Shown in pieces: positions 1-9,675 of a stretch of DNA of 64,000 nucleotides. The stretch is from Pontibacter litorisediminis (GTDB lineage Bacteria; Bacteroidota; Bacteroidia; Cytophagales; Hymenobacteraceae), in assembly GCF_029360645.1 (NCBI RefSeq), contig NZ_JARDUA010000001.1, positions 1,116,001 through 1,180,000 of the forward strand, written 5' to 3'. A model generated the notes under the pieces. The model worked only from the letters and a program-made list of their open reading frames with translations, was not told the origin of the DNA and searched no databases. The translations under genes were made by a program, and so were the position numbers. Each line of letters begins with the position of its first letter. The stretch's first letter is position 1.

Positions 1-1816
1 AGTACTCTTTCTCCTCTATGAAGGAGCCGGGGGTGCGGTCTACGTACAGGTCCAGGATCAGGCGAATGTCTTTTTTCCAGTCGTCCATCAGGCTCAGCAT
101 GGTTTGCCAGCCTGTACCGCGCTGCTTTATCCAGACGCCGTGCTCGGCAATGATGTCGATGTTGAGGTGCCCCAGCCAATCCTGCATGGTAGCTTTCTCG
201 CGGCTGCTCATTACCACCACCCTATTCTTCGGATCATTGCTCAGGCGCTCCAGCAGCCCCATTAATTCATCATCCGGCCGTGCCATTAACGGACGGTGGC
301 GGTAGTCTACCAAGGCCCCGTCATACTCCAGGAAGAACAGGCGTGAACTGGCTGAGTCGTAGGCATTGCTCATCTCCAGGAAAGTAGCCTCGTCGAGGTA
401 AGTAGTTGCCAGCGACAGCTGCTTGATCTTCACATAGGAGAGCCGGTCCATGAACATGCTTACCCAGTGGTGGATGTTGTAGCGCTGCAGCGACTCCTGC
501 ATGTTGGCCATGAGCATTTTCTGCTCCTCCTCCGGCATGGAAAGCGCCTGGTAAATGGACTCCACCATTTGGTTGATGTCGTTCGGGTTGATCAGGATGG
601 CATCAGACAGCTCCTTGGAGGCGCCAGCCATCTCGCTAAGTATAAGCACCCCTCTCTGGTCCAGCTTACTGGCCACGTACTCTTTACAAACCAGGTTCAT
701 GCCGTCGCGCATCGGGGTCACGAGCGCCACATCAGCCATGCGGTAGAAAGCTGAGAGTGTTTCCAGCGGATACGAGCGGTAGAAGTACTGAATTGGGTTC
801 CAACTGATGTGGCTATACTTACCGTTGATGCGGCCAACCAGCTCATCCACCTCCTCTTTCAGCTCCTTATACTTCTCCACAGCATCACGGCTTGGCACCA
901 CCAGCATCAACAGGGTTACCTTATCATGAAACTCAGGGTATTTCTCCAGAAACAGCTCAAAGGCCCGCAGGCGCTGCGGTATTCCTTTAGAGTAATCGAG
1001 GCGGTCGATGGAAAGAATGATTCTCTCGGCATTGAGGTTGCCACGGTAAATGCGCTCCCGCTTTTTTACCTCCTCCTGAGCGGCGGTGCCGGCATATTTC
1101 TCATAGTCTATGCCCATTGGGAACGAATCCACCAGCAGCGACCTGTTCGGAGTGTTGATCCAACCATGCATGCTTCCATAGCCCACGATGCGGTTCACCG
1201 AACTCAGGAAGTGGCGCATGTCATCGTAGGTGTGGAAGCCGATGAGGTCTGCCCCCAGCATCCCTTCCAGCAATTCCTTGCGCCAGGGCAGCAGGCGGAA
1301 CACCTCGTAGCTTGGGAACGGAATGTGCTGGAAAAAGCCAATGGTACTGTCAGGAAGTTTCTCGCGCAGCATGCTTGGCAGCAGCAGCAGCTGGTAATCG
1401 TGTACCCAGATGGTATCCTCCGGGCCGGCCTGGGCCACCACCGCATCGCAGTACTTCTGGTTCACCTCCACATACGTTTCCCACACCTGCTGGTCGTAAA
1501 TGGCGTATTGGCTAAAGTAGTGGAAGGTCGGCCACAAGGTTTCGTTGCTGAAGCCCTCGTAAAACTCCTTGATCTCGGTTTCTGTGAGGAAAACGGGGCT
1601 CATGTTCTCCCCTTTCAGGTCGCTGGCAATCTGCTCCTGCTTTTCTGGCTCTGCTACCACTAGCCCAGGCCATCCGATCCAGAGGTTATCTCCCTTCTTA
1701 TAGATAGACCCCAGGCCTGTTGCCAAGCCCCCCTCGCTCGTTTTGTAACTTAGTTCTCCGTCTTTCTCTTGCAGCTTAACAGGTAACCTGTTAGAAACGA
1801 TAATCAGTTTTGCCAT
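1..1816 (-). CDS. otsA: Trehalose-6-phosphate synthase / trehalose-phosphatase fusion (OtsAB), cut by the window edge
   Basis: Transfers glucose from UDP-glucose to glucose-6-phosphate to make trehalose-6-phosphate in the cytoplasm. The start ATG is at 1816 ([15 protein letters not shown]), the usual GT20 N-terminus. About 605 codons are visible and the frame runs open through base 1. Residues 1 to ~470 are the GT20 synthase: an [10 protein letters not shown] loop, [12 protein letters not shown] and the nucleotide-sugar motif [12 protein letters not shown]. From ~residue 485 a HAD-type OtsB domain begins. Its first catalytic motif, normally DxDGTL, reads LEYDGALV (residues 496-503), so the nucleophilic Asp is Glu497. 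Motif II reads MSSRE instead of VSGR. The phosphatase half may therefore be inactive, although its last motifs lie outside the window. The gene is divergent from the MscS gene across ~230 bp. The synthase assignment is firm; loss of phosphatase activity is inferred. Confidence 0.93.
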   Translation of the reverse strand, partial: MAKLIIVSNRLPVKLQEKDGELSYKTSEGGLATGLGSIYKKGDNLWIGWPGLVVAEPEKQEQIASDLKGENMSPVFLTETEIKEFYEGFSNETLWPTFHYFSQYAIYDQQVWETYVEVNQKYCDAVVAQAGPEDTIWVHDYQLLLLPSMLREKLPDSTIGFFQHIPFPSYEVFRLLPWRKELLEGMLGADLIGFHTYDDMRHFLSSVNRIVGYGSMHGWINTPNRSLLVDSFPMGIDYEKYAGTAAQEEVKKRERIYRGNLNAERIILSIDRLDYSKGIPQRLRAFELFLEKYPEFHDKVTLLMLVVPSRDAVEKYKELKEEVDELVGRINGKYSHISWNPIQYFYRSYPLETLSAFYRMADVALVTPMRDGMNLVCKEYVASKLDQRGVLILSEMAGASKELSDAILINPNDINQMVESIYQALSMPEEEQKMLMANMQESLQRYNIHHWVSMFMDRLSYVKIKQLSLATTYLDEATFLEMSNAYDSASSRLFFLEYDGALVDYRHRPLMARPDDELMGLLERLSNDPKNRVVVMSSREKATMQDWLGHLNIDIIAEHGVWIKQRGTGWQTMLSLMDDWKKDIRLILDLYVDRTPGSFIEEKEY

Positions 1817-2044
1817 GCTTTGTGGTATTTTTTCCGGCAAGCAGTGCAGCGAGTGGTTCTGGCGCATAATTGTACTGCAACTGATGCCGGACCTAGTTTT
1901 ATCTCCAGCGGTTGACACGCATCAACCTACCTCACATACGTATAATCTATGCGCCACGTTTTCTAATATAGGTAAATATATATTAATAAATAAACCTTCG
2001 GGCTTGCCGCACCGGGGCCGCCACGGATAACCCTTGTAGCTAGA

Positions 2045-3172
2045 ATGCAGTATCAGATCAGTTTACCGCTTTTCCGACCTATGGATTACCTCAATAACTT
2101 ATACGACCGTTTTGAATACCTTTTTAGCGGATTAGCCATACTTATCGTGGCCATTGTAACAGGTATTATCGCCAAACTCATCCTGTTCAGGCTGCTGGAG
2201 GTTTACAGCCAGCGCGAGAACCCATCCTTCGTCAGCTCGCTCACAAGGCACTTGAGCAGGCCGCTGGGCTTCTTTGTACCGCTTCTGTTTGTGGCCATTG
2301 CGCTGCCCGTACTACCCTACCGCCCTGAGCTAGTAGAGAACCTGCGCCGGCTGGTGGAGATCCTCAACATTATTGCCTTTGCCTGGATACTGGTGGCCCT
2401 CACCAACGTGGCGCGCGACATGGTGCGGCACCGGTACAACATTGAGGAAAAACCGGACAACATGCGCGAGCGCCGCCTCATCACGCAGCTGCAGTTCCTG
2501 CGCAAGGTAACGGTGGTAACCATCATTTTTCTGGCCACGGCGCTCATACTCCTCAGTTTTGAGCCGGTTCGGAAACTGGGAACCGGCCTGCTTACCTCTG
2601 CTGGAGTGGCCGGTGTGGTGATTGGTTTTGCTGCACAGACCTCCATTGCCAACCTGCTGGCAGGCATGCAGATAGCTTTCACGCAGCCTATCCGCTTAGA
2701 CGATGTGCTGGTGGTGGAGGGAGAGTTTGGGCGCGTGGAGGAGATCACCCTCACGTATGTGGTGCTGCGGGTCTGGGATAACCGCCGCCTCATCCTGCCG
2801 CTAAACTACTTCATCCAGAAGCCGTTTCAGAACTGGACCCGCACCGGCTCCGATATACTAGCCACCGTGTACCTCTACACCGATTATACTTTGCCCATCG
2901 AACCGCTGCGGAAAGAGTTTGACCGCATCCTTGCCTCCACTGAGCTTTGGAACAAGCAGGTGTCGGTGCTGCAGGTAACGGACTCAAAGGAACGCACTTT
3001 AGAGCTGCGGGCACTCATGAGCGCCCAGAACTCCGGCATCGCCTGGGACCTGCGCTGCCTGGTGCGCGAGAAGCTCATCGACTTCATCCAGCGCAACTAT
3101 CCGGAGGCGCTGCCCAAAACCCGCAGCGAGTTTGTTGGCCATAAGTTACCCCCATTCGCTGAGCTTTCGTAA
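2045..3172 (+). CDS. MscS-family small-conductance mechanosensitive channel
   Basis: Inner-membrane channel that opens under membrane tension and releases solutes on hypo-osmotic shock. The 375-residue protein has hydrophobic segments near residues 30-55, 78-98, 110-130 and 160-180. These are followed by a pore-lining helix region (GVVIGFAAQTSIANLLAG) and the MscS beta domain (PIRLDDVLVVEGEFGRVEEI, then VWDNRRLILPLNYF). The C-terminal cytoplasmic domain is shorter than in large MscS paralogues. A second ATG at 2081 (MDYLNNLYDRF) lies nearer the first membrane segment and could be the true start. Its place between a trehalose synthase and the glycogen/trehalose operons fits a role in osmotic balance, but that link is only positional. 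Confidence 0.9.
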   Translation: MQYQISLPLFRPMDYLNNLYDRFEYLFSGLAILIVAIVTGIIAKLILFRLLEVYSQRENPSFVSSLTRHLSRPLGFFVPLLFVAIALPVLPYRPELVENLRRLVEILNIIAFAWILVALTNVARDMVRHRYNIEEKPDNMRERRLITQLQFLRKVTVVTIIFLATALILLSFEPVRKLGTGLLTSAGVAGVVIGFAAQTSIANLLAGMQIAFTQPIRLDDVLVVEGEFGRVEEITLTYVVLRVWDNRRLILPLNYFIQKPFQNWTRTGSDILATVYLYTDYTLPIEPLRKEFDRILASTELWNKQVSVLQVTDSKERTLELRALMSAQNSGIAWDLRCLVREKLIDFIQRNYPEALPKTRSEFVGHKLPPFAELS

Positions 3173-3203
3173 CTTAGGGCTTACCGCATTAAATAAATAT
3201 TAT

Positions 3204-3803
3204 ATGAATTTCTTAGAAGGCATAGACCCAGTAATCGTGGACTGGGTGATTATTCCTGCCCTTATCTTCTTTGCCCGCATCTGCGACGTTACCCTTGGCA
3301 CCCTACGCATCGTGTTCGTATCTAAGGGAAACAAGCTGGTAGCGCCCATACTTGGCTTTTTAGAAGTTCTGATCTGGCTGATTGCCATCACGCAGGTGAT
3401 GGAAAACCTGAACAACGTCGCCTCTTACCTGGTCTGGGCCGGAGGCTTTGCCATGGGCAACTTCCTGGGGCTGCGCGTGGAGCAGAAGCTGGCACTAGGG
3501 CAGATGGTGGTCCGCGTCATTACGGTAGAGCCCGCCGACAAGCTGATCAGGATCCTGACCGAGCACGGTTACCGCCTGACCTGCATTGATGCCCGCGGCA
3601 CGCGCGGCAAGGTAAACCTGCTGTTCCTGATCGTGAAGCGGAAAAAACTGCAACACGTGCTGGACATCATCCGCGACTATAACCCGCAGGCCTTCTACTC
3701 GGTGGAGGATGTGCGTTCGGTGGCAGATATCGGAATGCCGCAGGCCGAGAAAGAGCGCGAGGTAAACATGCGTAGGTTCTTTCCTCTCCGGAAAGGGAAA
3801 TAG
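3204..3803 (+). CDS. UPF0316 / DUF2179-type membrane protein (YebE-like)
   Basis: A 199-residue protein of unknown function. The N-terminal ~85 residues hold about three membrane segments (WVIIPALIFFARICDVTLG, then APILGFLEVLIWLIAIT). The family motif RICDVTLGTLRIVFVSKGNK is clear. A DUF2179-like cytoplasmic domain follows (residues ~95-170, VVRVITVEPADKLIRILTEHGYRLT). The open frame extends upstream to 3132 but would overlap the channel gene, and the ATG at 3204 starts directly before the family's conserved N-terminus, so it was chosen. It lies 31 bp after the mscS stop and is probably co-transcribed. A long perfect hairpin at 3861-3918 ends the unit. Confidence 0.85.
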   Translation: MNFLEGIDPVIVDWVIIPALIFFARICDVTLGTLRIVFVSKGNKLVAPILGFLEVLIWLIAITQVMENLNNVASYLVWAGGFAMGNFLGLRVEQKLALGQMVVRVITVEPADKLIRILTEHGYRLTCIDARGTRGKVNLLFLIVKRKKLQHVLDIIRDYNPQAFYSVEDVRSVADIGMPQAEKEREVNMRRFFPLRKGK

Positions 3804-3860
3804 AATGCCTACGGTGCAGCCTTAGCTGGCCATGGCCATGCCGTAGATATGGTTGTAGGT

Positions 3861-3918
3861 ACAAGCAGAGCCGCCGCTAAAGTATAAAGTTCTATACTTT
3901 AGCGGCGGCTCTGCTTGT
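3861..3918. terminator. Bidirectional terminator with a perfect 26-bp stem
   Basis: Left arm 3861-3886 and right arm 3893-3918 are perfectly complementary around a 6-base loop. The outer half of the stem is GC-rich and each arm ends in the recurrent heptamer (AAGTATA / TATACTT) next to the loop. It sits between the converging UPF0316 and glgB genes. Confidence 0.85.
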
Positions 3919-3979
3919 ATTAAAAAAGTTTTAGATGCTCTTCGTTTCGCGTTACCCGCTCTCTGATTAGCCTTGCGGA

Positions 3980-6325
3980 CTACCGCTCTAAAACCTGCTT
4001 GAAGTAAACAACAGCCATAGGTGGCAACTTAACGGTAATAGAGTGCTCCTGCCCATGGAACGGCTCCGGCGCCGTCTGTACCGGCTCTTGGTTATGCACG
4101 TTGCTGCCACCGAAGCGGTTGTCGTCGGAGTTGAAGATCTGCTCCCATTTTCCCGCGCGTGGAGCGCCTAACCGGTAGTGCTCGTGCAGCGCCGGGGTAA
4201 AGTTGCAAACCACCAGTATCTCCTCCTGCGGGTTGTCGCTCTTGCGCAGAAAGCTTATCACAGAGTTGTGCGCGTCGTTGTAATCCAGCCATTGAAAGCC
4301 TGCCGGGTCAAAGCTGTGTTGATACATGGCTGGCTCTGCCCTGTAAACGGTGTTCAGCTCGCGCAGCAGCTCTTGTATGCCCTGGTGCGGATGATACTGC
4401 AGCAAGTGCCAATCCAGGCTGCTGTCGTGGTTCCACTCGGTGCCCTGGGCAACGTCGGCGCCCATAAACAGTAGCTTTGCACCCGGGTGGGCATACATGT
4501 AGGCGTAAAGCGCGCGCAGGTTGGCAAAGCGCTGCCAATCGTCGCCCGGCATCTTGCCCAGCAAAGAGCCCTTGCCATGCACCACCTCATCGTGCGAGAG
4601 GGGCAGCATAAACCGCTCGGAGAAGGCATACACCAAACTAAAAGTGATTTCGCCCTGGTGGTAGCGGCGGTAGATCGGGTCTTTGGAGAAGTAGTCCAGG
4701 GTATCGTGCATCCACCCCATCATCCACTTCATGTTAAAGCCCAGGCCTCCGTCCTCCACTGGCCCCGTTACCTGCGGCCAAGCCGTCGACTCCTCGGCAA
4801 TGGTCAGCACTTCCGGGAAGTTGTCGTGCACGGCGTGGTTAAACTCCTTCAGGAAAGAGATTGCCTCCAGGTTCTCGCGTCCTCCATGTTCGTTTGGTAT
4901 CCATTCGCCCTCTTTGCGGCTATAATCCAGGTACAGCATCGAGGCCACGGCATCTACCCGCAGGCCGTCTACGTGGTATTTATCCAGCCAGAACAATGCA
5001 TTGCTGATCAAAAAGGAGCGTATCTCGTTGCGCCCGTAGTTGAAGATATAGCTGTTCCAGTCGGGGTGGAAGCCTTTGCGCGGGTCGGCGTGCTCGAACA
5101 GGTGCGTACCGTCGAAATAAGCCAGACCGTGCTCGTCTGACGGGAAGTGCGATGGCACCCAGTCCATGATCACCCCGATGCCCTGCTGGTGCAACGAATC
5201 GATCAGGAACATAAGGTCCTGCGGAGAACCCAGCAGGCTGTGGGCAGCAAAGTACCCCGTGATCTGGTAGCCCCAGGATCCGCTGAACGGATGGTGCATC
5301 ACAGGCATGAGTTCCACGTGGGTAAAACCCAGCTCCTTCACATACCTTGGCAGCTCCTCGGCCAGCTCGCGGTAAGTGAGCGGGCGGTTGTTATCCTCCG
5401 GCTTGCGGCGCCACGAACCCAGGTGCACCTCGTACACACTGTAGGGCTGCGGTTGCCCGGCTTTGTTCTTTCGCTCGTCAATCCAGGCCTGGTCCTGCCA
5501 CTCATACTTCAGGTCGCTCACAATAGAGGCTGTTTGCGGCGGCACCTCACGGCAGAAGGCAAACGGGTCGCTCTTCTCCACATGGTACAGGTGATACTTC
5601 GATTTGATGTGGTACTTATACATCACACCCGCCTGCACGTCCGGGATAAAGCCTTCCCAGATACCAGAGCCATCGTGGCGCACATGCAGTTGGTGGCTCT
5701 CGCGGCTCCAGCCGTTAAATTCCCCCATAACCGACACCTGGTCGGCATTGGGGGCCCACACGGCAAAATAAGTACCCTGGCGTCCCTGCACCTCCAGGGG
5801 GTGTGAACCCAGCTTGAGGTAGAGGTTGTAGTGCCGCCCGGCCTTAAAGAGGTAAACATCAAAGTCAGTGAACAGGCTGGCATACCACACAGGCTGATCC
5901 GGCTGCTCATCGGGAACGATGACACCACCTCTCTCCCGTACATCCGTGGCGTGGGCCGCTGCACCATGGCCCTGTATCTTTGCCTTTACCACTTCCACAA
6001 CGCCATCCTTGGCAGCCACCTCTACCGGTACCTCCTCCTCGGCGTCGGACTTTTTGCGCCTGCCGCCCTTTCGCGCCGGCTTAGCCTTCCCGGTTTCCGC
6101 AGCAGTAGCGGCCGCAGGCGCGCCCGATTCTGCCAAGGGCTTATCGGAAGCCTTTTTGCGGCCACGCTTAGCGGCCGGCTTCTCGACAGCCTCTGCCTTC
6201 GCTTCCTCAGCCGCCATAGGTTCCTGCCTCTTCCGGCGCGAAGCGGTCGGCTTCGTGGTTTTAGCGGGAGTTACCTTGTCTTTATCGTTGGTCTCGGGGT
6301 TCGTGCTTTCTTTTCTCTTAGCCAT
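3980..6325 (-). CDS. glgB: 1,4-alpha-glucan branching enzyme with Lys/Ala-rich N-terminal tail
   Basis: Makes alpha-1,6 branches in glycogen-like glucan. The 781-residue protein has a CBM48-like domain (~residues 165-260, FAVWAPNADQVSVMGEFNGW) and a GH13_9 catalytic barrel. The nucleophile Asp is in GLRVDAVASM, the acid/base Glu in LTIAEEST, and the third carboxylate in LPLSHDEVVHGKG. The C-terminal all-beta domain ends PPMAVVYFKQVLE. The first ~140 residues are an unusual low-complexity tail rich in Lys, Arg, Ala and Glu with several KRGRKK-type clusters, unlike usual GlgB N-termini. The start ATG overlaps the treS stop by 8 nt (ATGGCTAA), which suggests translational coupling. It is the third gene of glgE - treS/mak - glgB, the classical GlgE-pathway set. 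Confidence 0.96.
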   Translation of the reverse strand: MAKRKESTNPETNDKDKVTPAKTTKPTASRRKRQEPMAAEEAKAEAVEKPAAKRGRKKASDKPLAESGAPAAATAAETGKAKPARKGGRRKKSDAEEEVPVEVAAKDGVVEVVKAKIQGHGAAAHATDVRERGGVIVPDEQPDQPVWYASLFTDFDVYLFKAGRHYNLYLKLGSHPLEVQGRQGTYFAVWAPNADQVSVMGEFNGWSRESHQLHVRHDGSGIWEGFIPDVQAGVMYKYHIKSKYHLYHVEKSDPFAFCREVPPQTASIVSDLKYEWQDQAWIDERKNKAGQPQPYSVYEVHLGSWRRKPEDNNRPLTYRELAEELPRYVKELGFTHVELMPVMHHPFSGSWGYQITGYFAAHSLLGSPQDLMFLIDSLHQQGIGVIMDWVPSHFPSDEHGLAYFDGTHLFEHADPRKGFHPDWNSYIFNYGRNEIRSFLISNALFWLDKYHVDGLRVDAVASMLYLDYSRKEGEWIPNEHGGRENLEAISFLKEFNHAVHDNFPEVLTIAEESTAWPQVTGPVEDGGLGFNMKWMMGWMHDTLDYFSKDPIYRRYHQGEITFSLVYAFSERFMLPLSHDEVVHGKGSLLGKMPGDDWQRFANLRALYAYMYAHPGAKLLFMGADVAQGTEWNHDSSLDWHLLQYHPHQGIQELLRELNTVYRAEPAMYQHSFDPAGFQWLDYNDAHNSVISFLRKSDNPQEEILVVCNFTPALHEHYRLGAPRAGKWEQIFNSDDNRFGGSNVHNQEPVQTAPEPFHGQEHSITVKLPPMAVVYFKQVLER

Positions 6326-9300
6326 TCTTATACTTTTTCATGATGTACTTGATGCCTCTGATAGGGATGAGCACCCAATCCGGACGGTTATTCAGTTCAT
6401 AGCCCAACTCATAGATCGCCTTCTCCAGCAGGAAGGTGTGGATGAGTGTTTCAAAGTCCTCTTCTTTTGCCGGCACAATGCCTGTTCCCATGGTTTTGCC
6501 CAGGTAAGCGTGCATGTAAAAGCCGCTGGCGTAGTGGTACCACTGTTCGGCCCAGGCCTCCAGGTAGTCCACATCCTCCTTACGCAGGCCTTCCTCCTGG
6601 AACAGCGCATTGTAGGCGGCGTAGTGGAACGAGCGGATCATGCCGGCCACATCGCGCAGGGCGGAGCGCTTGAGGCGGCGTTCGCTAAAGGAACGCGCCG
6701 GTTCACCCTCAAAGTCGATGATGTAAAAATCCTTGCCCGTGAACAGCACCTGCCCCAGGTGGTAGTCGCCGTGGGTGCGGATCTTCTCGGTGTCGATCTT
6801 ATGGGCAAAGATCATTTTCAGGCGCTCCAGTATTTCGCCGCGCATCTGCAGCACTTCCTCGGCCTCCCCGCGCACGTGCTCCGGCAGGTTCGGCAGGTGC
6901 TTCTGCAGGCTGTCGAAGTTGCTGCGCACCAGTGAGGTAAGCGAAGAGTACAGCGAACGCTGGTAGTGTAGCGAGAAGTTCTCCGGGGTAAAGTCCTTGT
7001 TACTATTGATAGAGCCCAGCGCCAGGTGCATCTCCGCCGTGCGCTGGCCCAGCAGCTCCACGCGCTCCACGTGGGCACCGCCTATCTGCAGCTGTACCTC
7101 CTCCGGAATGTCTGAGAAAGGCAGCGGGCGAGACAGCGAACCCGTTACCGGGCCCAGCTTCATCCGCTCGGTCTGAGTTTGCAGGCGCTCGTACAGGCGC
7201 TTCAGCGAATCGCCGAAATAGTTCCAGGCATCGCCTTGGTTGGGCACCAGCTCCTGCAGCATCATCAGCACCATCGGCGGCTTGTTGCCCTCGTGTTGCT
7301 CCAGGGCCCCTAAAAAGCGCGGCACATGCTCAAAGCCAACCTGCTCGGTCAGCATCTGCACCACCTCCACATCAGGGTTCATGGTACGGTCCAGCTTACG
7401 GTACACCTTCATAAAGAGGGTGTTGTTGTAAATGATGGAGGTATTACTTTGCTCTGCCGACAGGATTTTGGAGGTAACGGGCCCCTCGGAACTGCGCAGC
7501 TCGGCATTCACACCCCGCTCACTGAAACCCACCAGCTCCGCCCCGTCGTGGCGCACCCGTTTGCGTTTTGCCATCAGTTGCAGCAGCATCTGGCGGAAGT
7601 CATCACTGTAGAGGGCGTCATAAAGAATACCTTCTTTGCTGTCTATGCTCACGCGGGCAATAACAGCGTTCGGGCTACTGTTTCGCAGCTCCTCCTCCTG
7701 CTCGCCTGTGGCAAAGGCGATGGGCAATTGGTAAAGCTCCGGAAGCCCCTCGTTATAGCTTACTTCCACAAACAACATGGCCGCCCCGCCCCGGCTCAAC
7801 GGCATAGGAATGCTTTGGACCACCTGCATGCGCTGCATGGTGCGGGCCTTGCCCCCGAACCATCGGCGCTGCCAGATGTAGTTCGGCAGCACGCGGCTCT
7901 CCAACTGGCGCAGGGTGCGGGCGTCAAGCGGCTGCTTTAGGCTTCCCATCTGCATGGCCGGCCGCGCCTGGTCCTGCTCCGACTCCCGGCTAACCTCCTG
8001 CGGGCGCAGCTCCATCCAGTAGTAGCCGTGCCCGCCAATTGTGAACAGGTACGGCTCATCCTTGATGCCCGGAAACTTATTCTTGCTGAAAACCTCCACC
8101 GGCACATGGCCTCTGAACTCTTGCAGGTCCAGTTCCACAGCCTCCGGGAAGCGCGACAGGTTAGCGATCACAAGTATGGTTTCATCCTCGTACTGGCGCA
8201 CAAAGGCCAGCACCTTGGAGTTGCTCGGGTTCAGGAATTTTATACTTCCGCGGCCAAAGGCCTTGTAGCGCTTGCGCATGTTGATGGTGCGGCGCATCCA
8301 CCACAGCAACGAGTTGGCATTGTGGTTCTGCGTGTCCACGTTCACCGACTCATACTTGTACTCCGGGTCGATGATGACAGGCAAGTATAACTTTTGCGGG
8401 TTGGCATCGGAGAAACCGGCGTTGCGGTTATCGTTCCACTGCATAGGGGTGCGCACGCCATCGCGGTCGCCCAGGTAGTAGTTGTCACCCATGCCGATCT
8501 CGTCGCCATAGTATACCACCGGTGTGCCGCGCATCGAGAAGAGCAGCACGTTCATCAGCTCTATCTTGGCGCGGTCGTTGCCCAGCAGCGGGGCCAGGCG
8601 GTGGCGTATGCCCAGGTTAATGCGCGCCTGCGGGTCCTTGGTGTATACTTTGTACATGTAGTCGCGCTCCTCGTCGGTCACCATCTCCAGCGTCAGCTCG
8701 TCGTGGTTTCTGAGGAACATGGCCCATTGGCAGCTCTCGGGTATGGCGGGCGTCTGGTTAAAGATATCGATGATCGGGTAACGGTCCTCCATCTTCAGCG
8801 ACATGAACAGGCGCGGCATGATTGGGAAATGGTAGTTCATGTGGCACTCGTCGCCGTTGCCAAAATAGGAGGCAGAGTCTTCCGGCCACATGTTCGCCTC
8901 AGCCAGCAGCAGCTTTCCGGTATACTTCTCATCCACGTGCGCGCGCAGCTTCTTCAGGAAATCGTGCGTTTCGGGCAGGTTCTCGCCGTTGGTGCCCTCC
9001 CGCTCAAACAGGTACGGCACAGCATCCAGGCGGAACCCGTCCACCCCCAGGTCGAACCAGTAGTCGAGCACCTTGAACACTTCCTTCTGCACGGCCGGGT
9101 TGTCATAGTTCAGGTCGGGCTGGTGCGAGAAGAAGCGGTGCCAGTAGTACTGCCCAGCCACCGGGTCCCAGCTCCAGTTGCTTGGCTCATAGTCGGTAAA
9201 GATGATGCGTACATCCTTGTACTTGTTCGGGTCGTCACTCCATACATACCAGTCCCGGTACTTAGAACCCTTCTTGGCGCGGCGCGCGCGCTGGAACCAG

Positions 9301-9653
9301 GGATGCTGGTCGGAGGTGTGGTTGATAACCAGCTCCGTGATCACCTTCAGGCCGCGTTTGTGTGCCTCCCGCACAAACGCCTTGAAATCCTGCATGTTAC
9401 CGTAGTTGGGGTTAATGCTCAGGTAATCGGCAATGTCGTAACCGTCGTCGCGGAGGGGCGATGGGTAAAAGGGCAGCAGCCAAATGGCGGTTACACCTAA
9501 GTCTTCGAGGTAGTCCAGTTTCTGCATCAGCCCTTTAAAGTCGCCGATGCCATCGCCGTTGCCGTCTTTAAAAGCCTTTATGTGCAGCTCATATATGATG
9601 GCGTCTTTGTACCAGTGGATGTTGTCGTCAAGCTCGAATTTTTCGTCTGCCAT
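6318..9653 (-). CDS. treS: Trehalose synthase / maltokinase fusion (TreS-Mak, Pep2)
   Basis: A two-domain enzyme of 1111 residues. Residues 1 to ~560 form TreS (GH13_16), which interconverts trehalose and maltose: WLLPFYPSPLRDDGYDIADY, nucleophile in GFRLDAVPYLF, acid/base in LLAEANMWPED, third Asp in FLRNHDELTLE. Residues ~590-1111 form maltokinase, which phosphorylates maltose at C1 for GlgE: N-cap LPNYIWQRRWFGGKA, the phosphotransferase loop THGDYHLGQV and the metal site IIDFEGEPARSFSERRLK. Such fusions are known in other bacteria and channel trehalose to maltose-1-phosphate. The gene lies 22 bp after glgE and overlaps glgB by 8 nt. Both activities look intact. Confidence 0.96.
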   Translation of the reverse strand: MADEKFELDDNIHWYKDAIIYELHIKAFKDGNGDGIGDFKGLMQKLDYLEDLGVTAIWLLPFYPSPLRDDGYDIADYLSINPNYGNMQDFKAFVREAHKRGLKVITELVINHTSDQHPWFQRARRAKKGSKYRDWYVWSDDPNKYKDVRIIFTDYEPSNWSWDPVAGQYYWHRFFSHQPDLNYDNPAVQKEVFKVLDYWFDLGVDGFRLDAVPYLFEREGTNGENLPETHDFLKKLRAHVDEKYTGKLLLAEANMWPEDSASYFGNGDECHMNYHFPIMPRLFMSLKMEDRYPIIDIFNQTPAIPESCQWAMFLRNHDELTLEMVTDEERDYMYKVYTKDPQARINLGIRHRLAPLLGNDRAKIELMNVLLFSMRGTPVVYYGDEIGMGDNYYLGDRDGVRTPMQWNDNRNAGFSDANPQKLYLPVIIDPEYKYESVNVDTQNHNANSLLWWMRRTINMRKRYKAFGRGSIKFLNPSNSKVLAFVRQYEDETILVIANLSRFPEAVELDLQEFRGHVPVEVFSKNKFPGIKDEPYLFTIGGHGYYWMELRPQEVSRESEQDQARPAMQMGSLKQPLDARTLRQLESRVLPNYIWQRRWFGGKARTMQRMQVVQSIPMPLSRGGAAMLFVEVSYNEGLPELYQLPIAFATGEQEEELRNSSPNAVIARVSIDSKEGILYDALYSDDFRQMLLQLMAKRKRVRHDGAELVGFSERGVNAELRSSEGPVTSKILSAEQSNTSIIYNNTLFMKVYRKLDRTMNPDVEVVQMLTEQVGFEHVPRFLGALEQHEGNKPPMVLMMLQELVPNQGDAWNYFGDSLKRLYERLQTQTERMKLGPVTGSLSRPLPFSDIPEEVQLQIGGAHVERVELLGQRTAEMHLALGSINSNKDFTPENFSLHYQRSLYSSLTSLVRSNFDSLQKHLPNLPEHVRGEAEEVLQMRGEILERLKMIFAHKIDTEKIRTHGDYHLGQVLFTGKDFYIIDFEGEPARSFSERRLKRSALRDVAGMIRSFHYAAYNALFQEEGLRKEDVDYLEAWAEQWYHYASGFYMHAYLGKTMGTGIVPAKEEDFETLIHTFLLEKAIYELGYELNNRPDWVLIPIRGIKYIMKKYKNG

Positions 9654-9675
9654 GGTTGTGGTCTAAGGGTTCTTT

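Noticed and set aside
8394..9500. Long 368-residue open frame antisense to treS
   Set aside because: It is a shadow of the GC-rich third-position bias in the treS/maltokinase gene; its translation is His/Val-rich with no recognisable domain.
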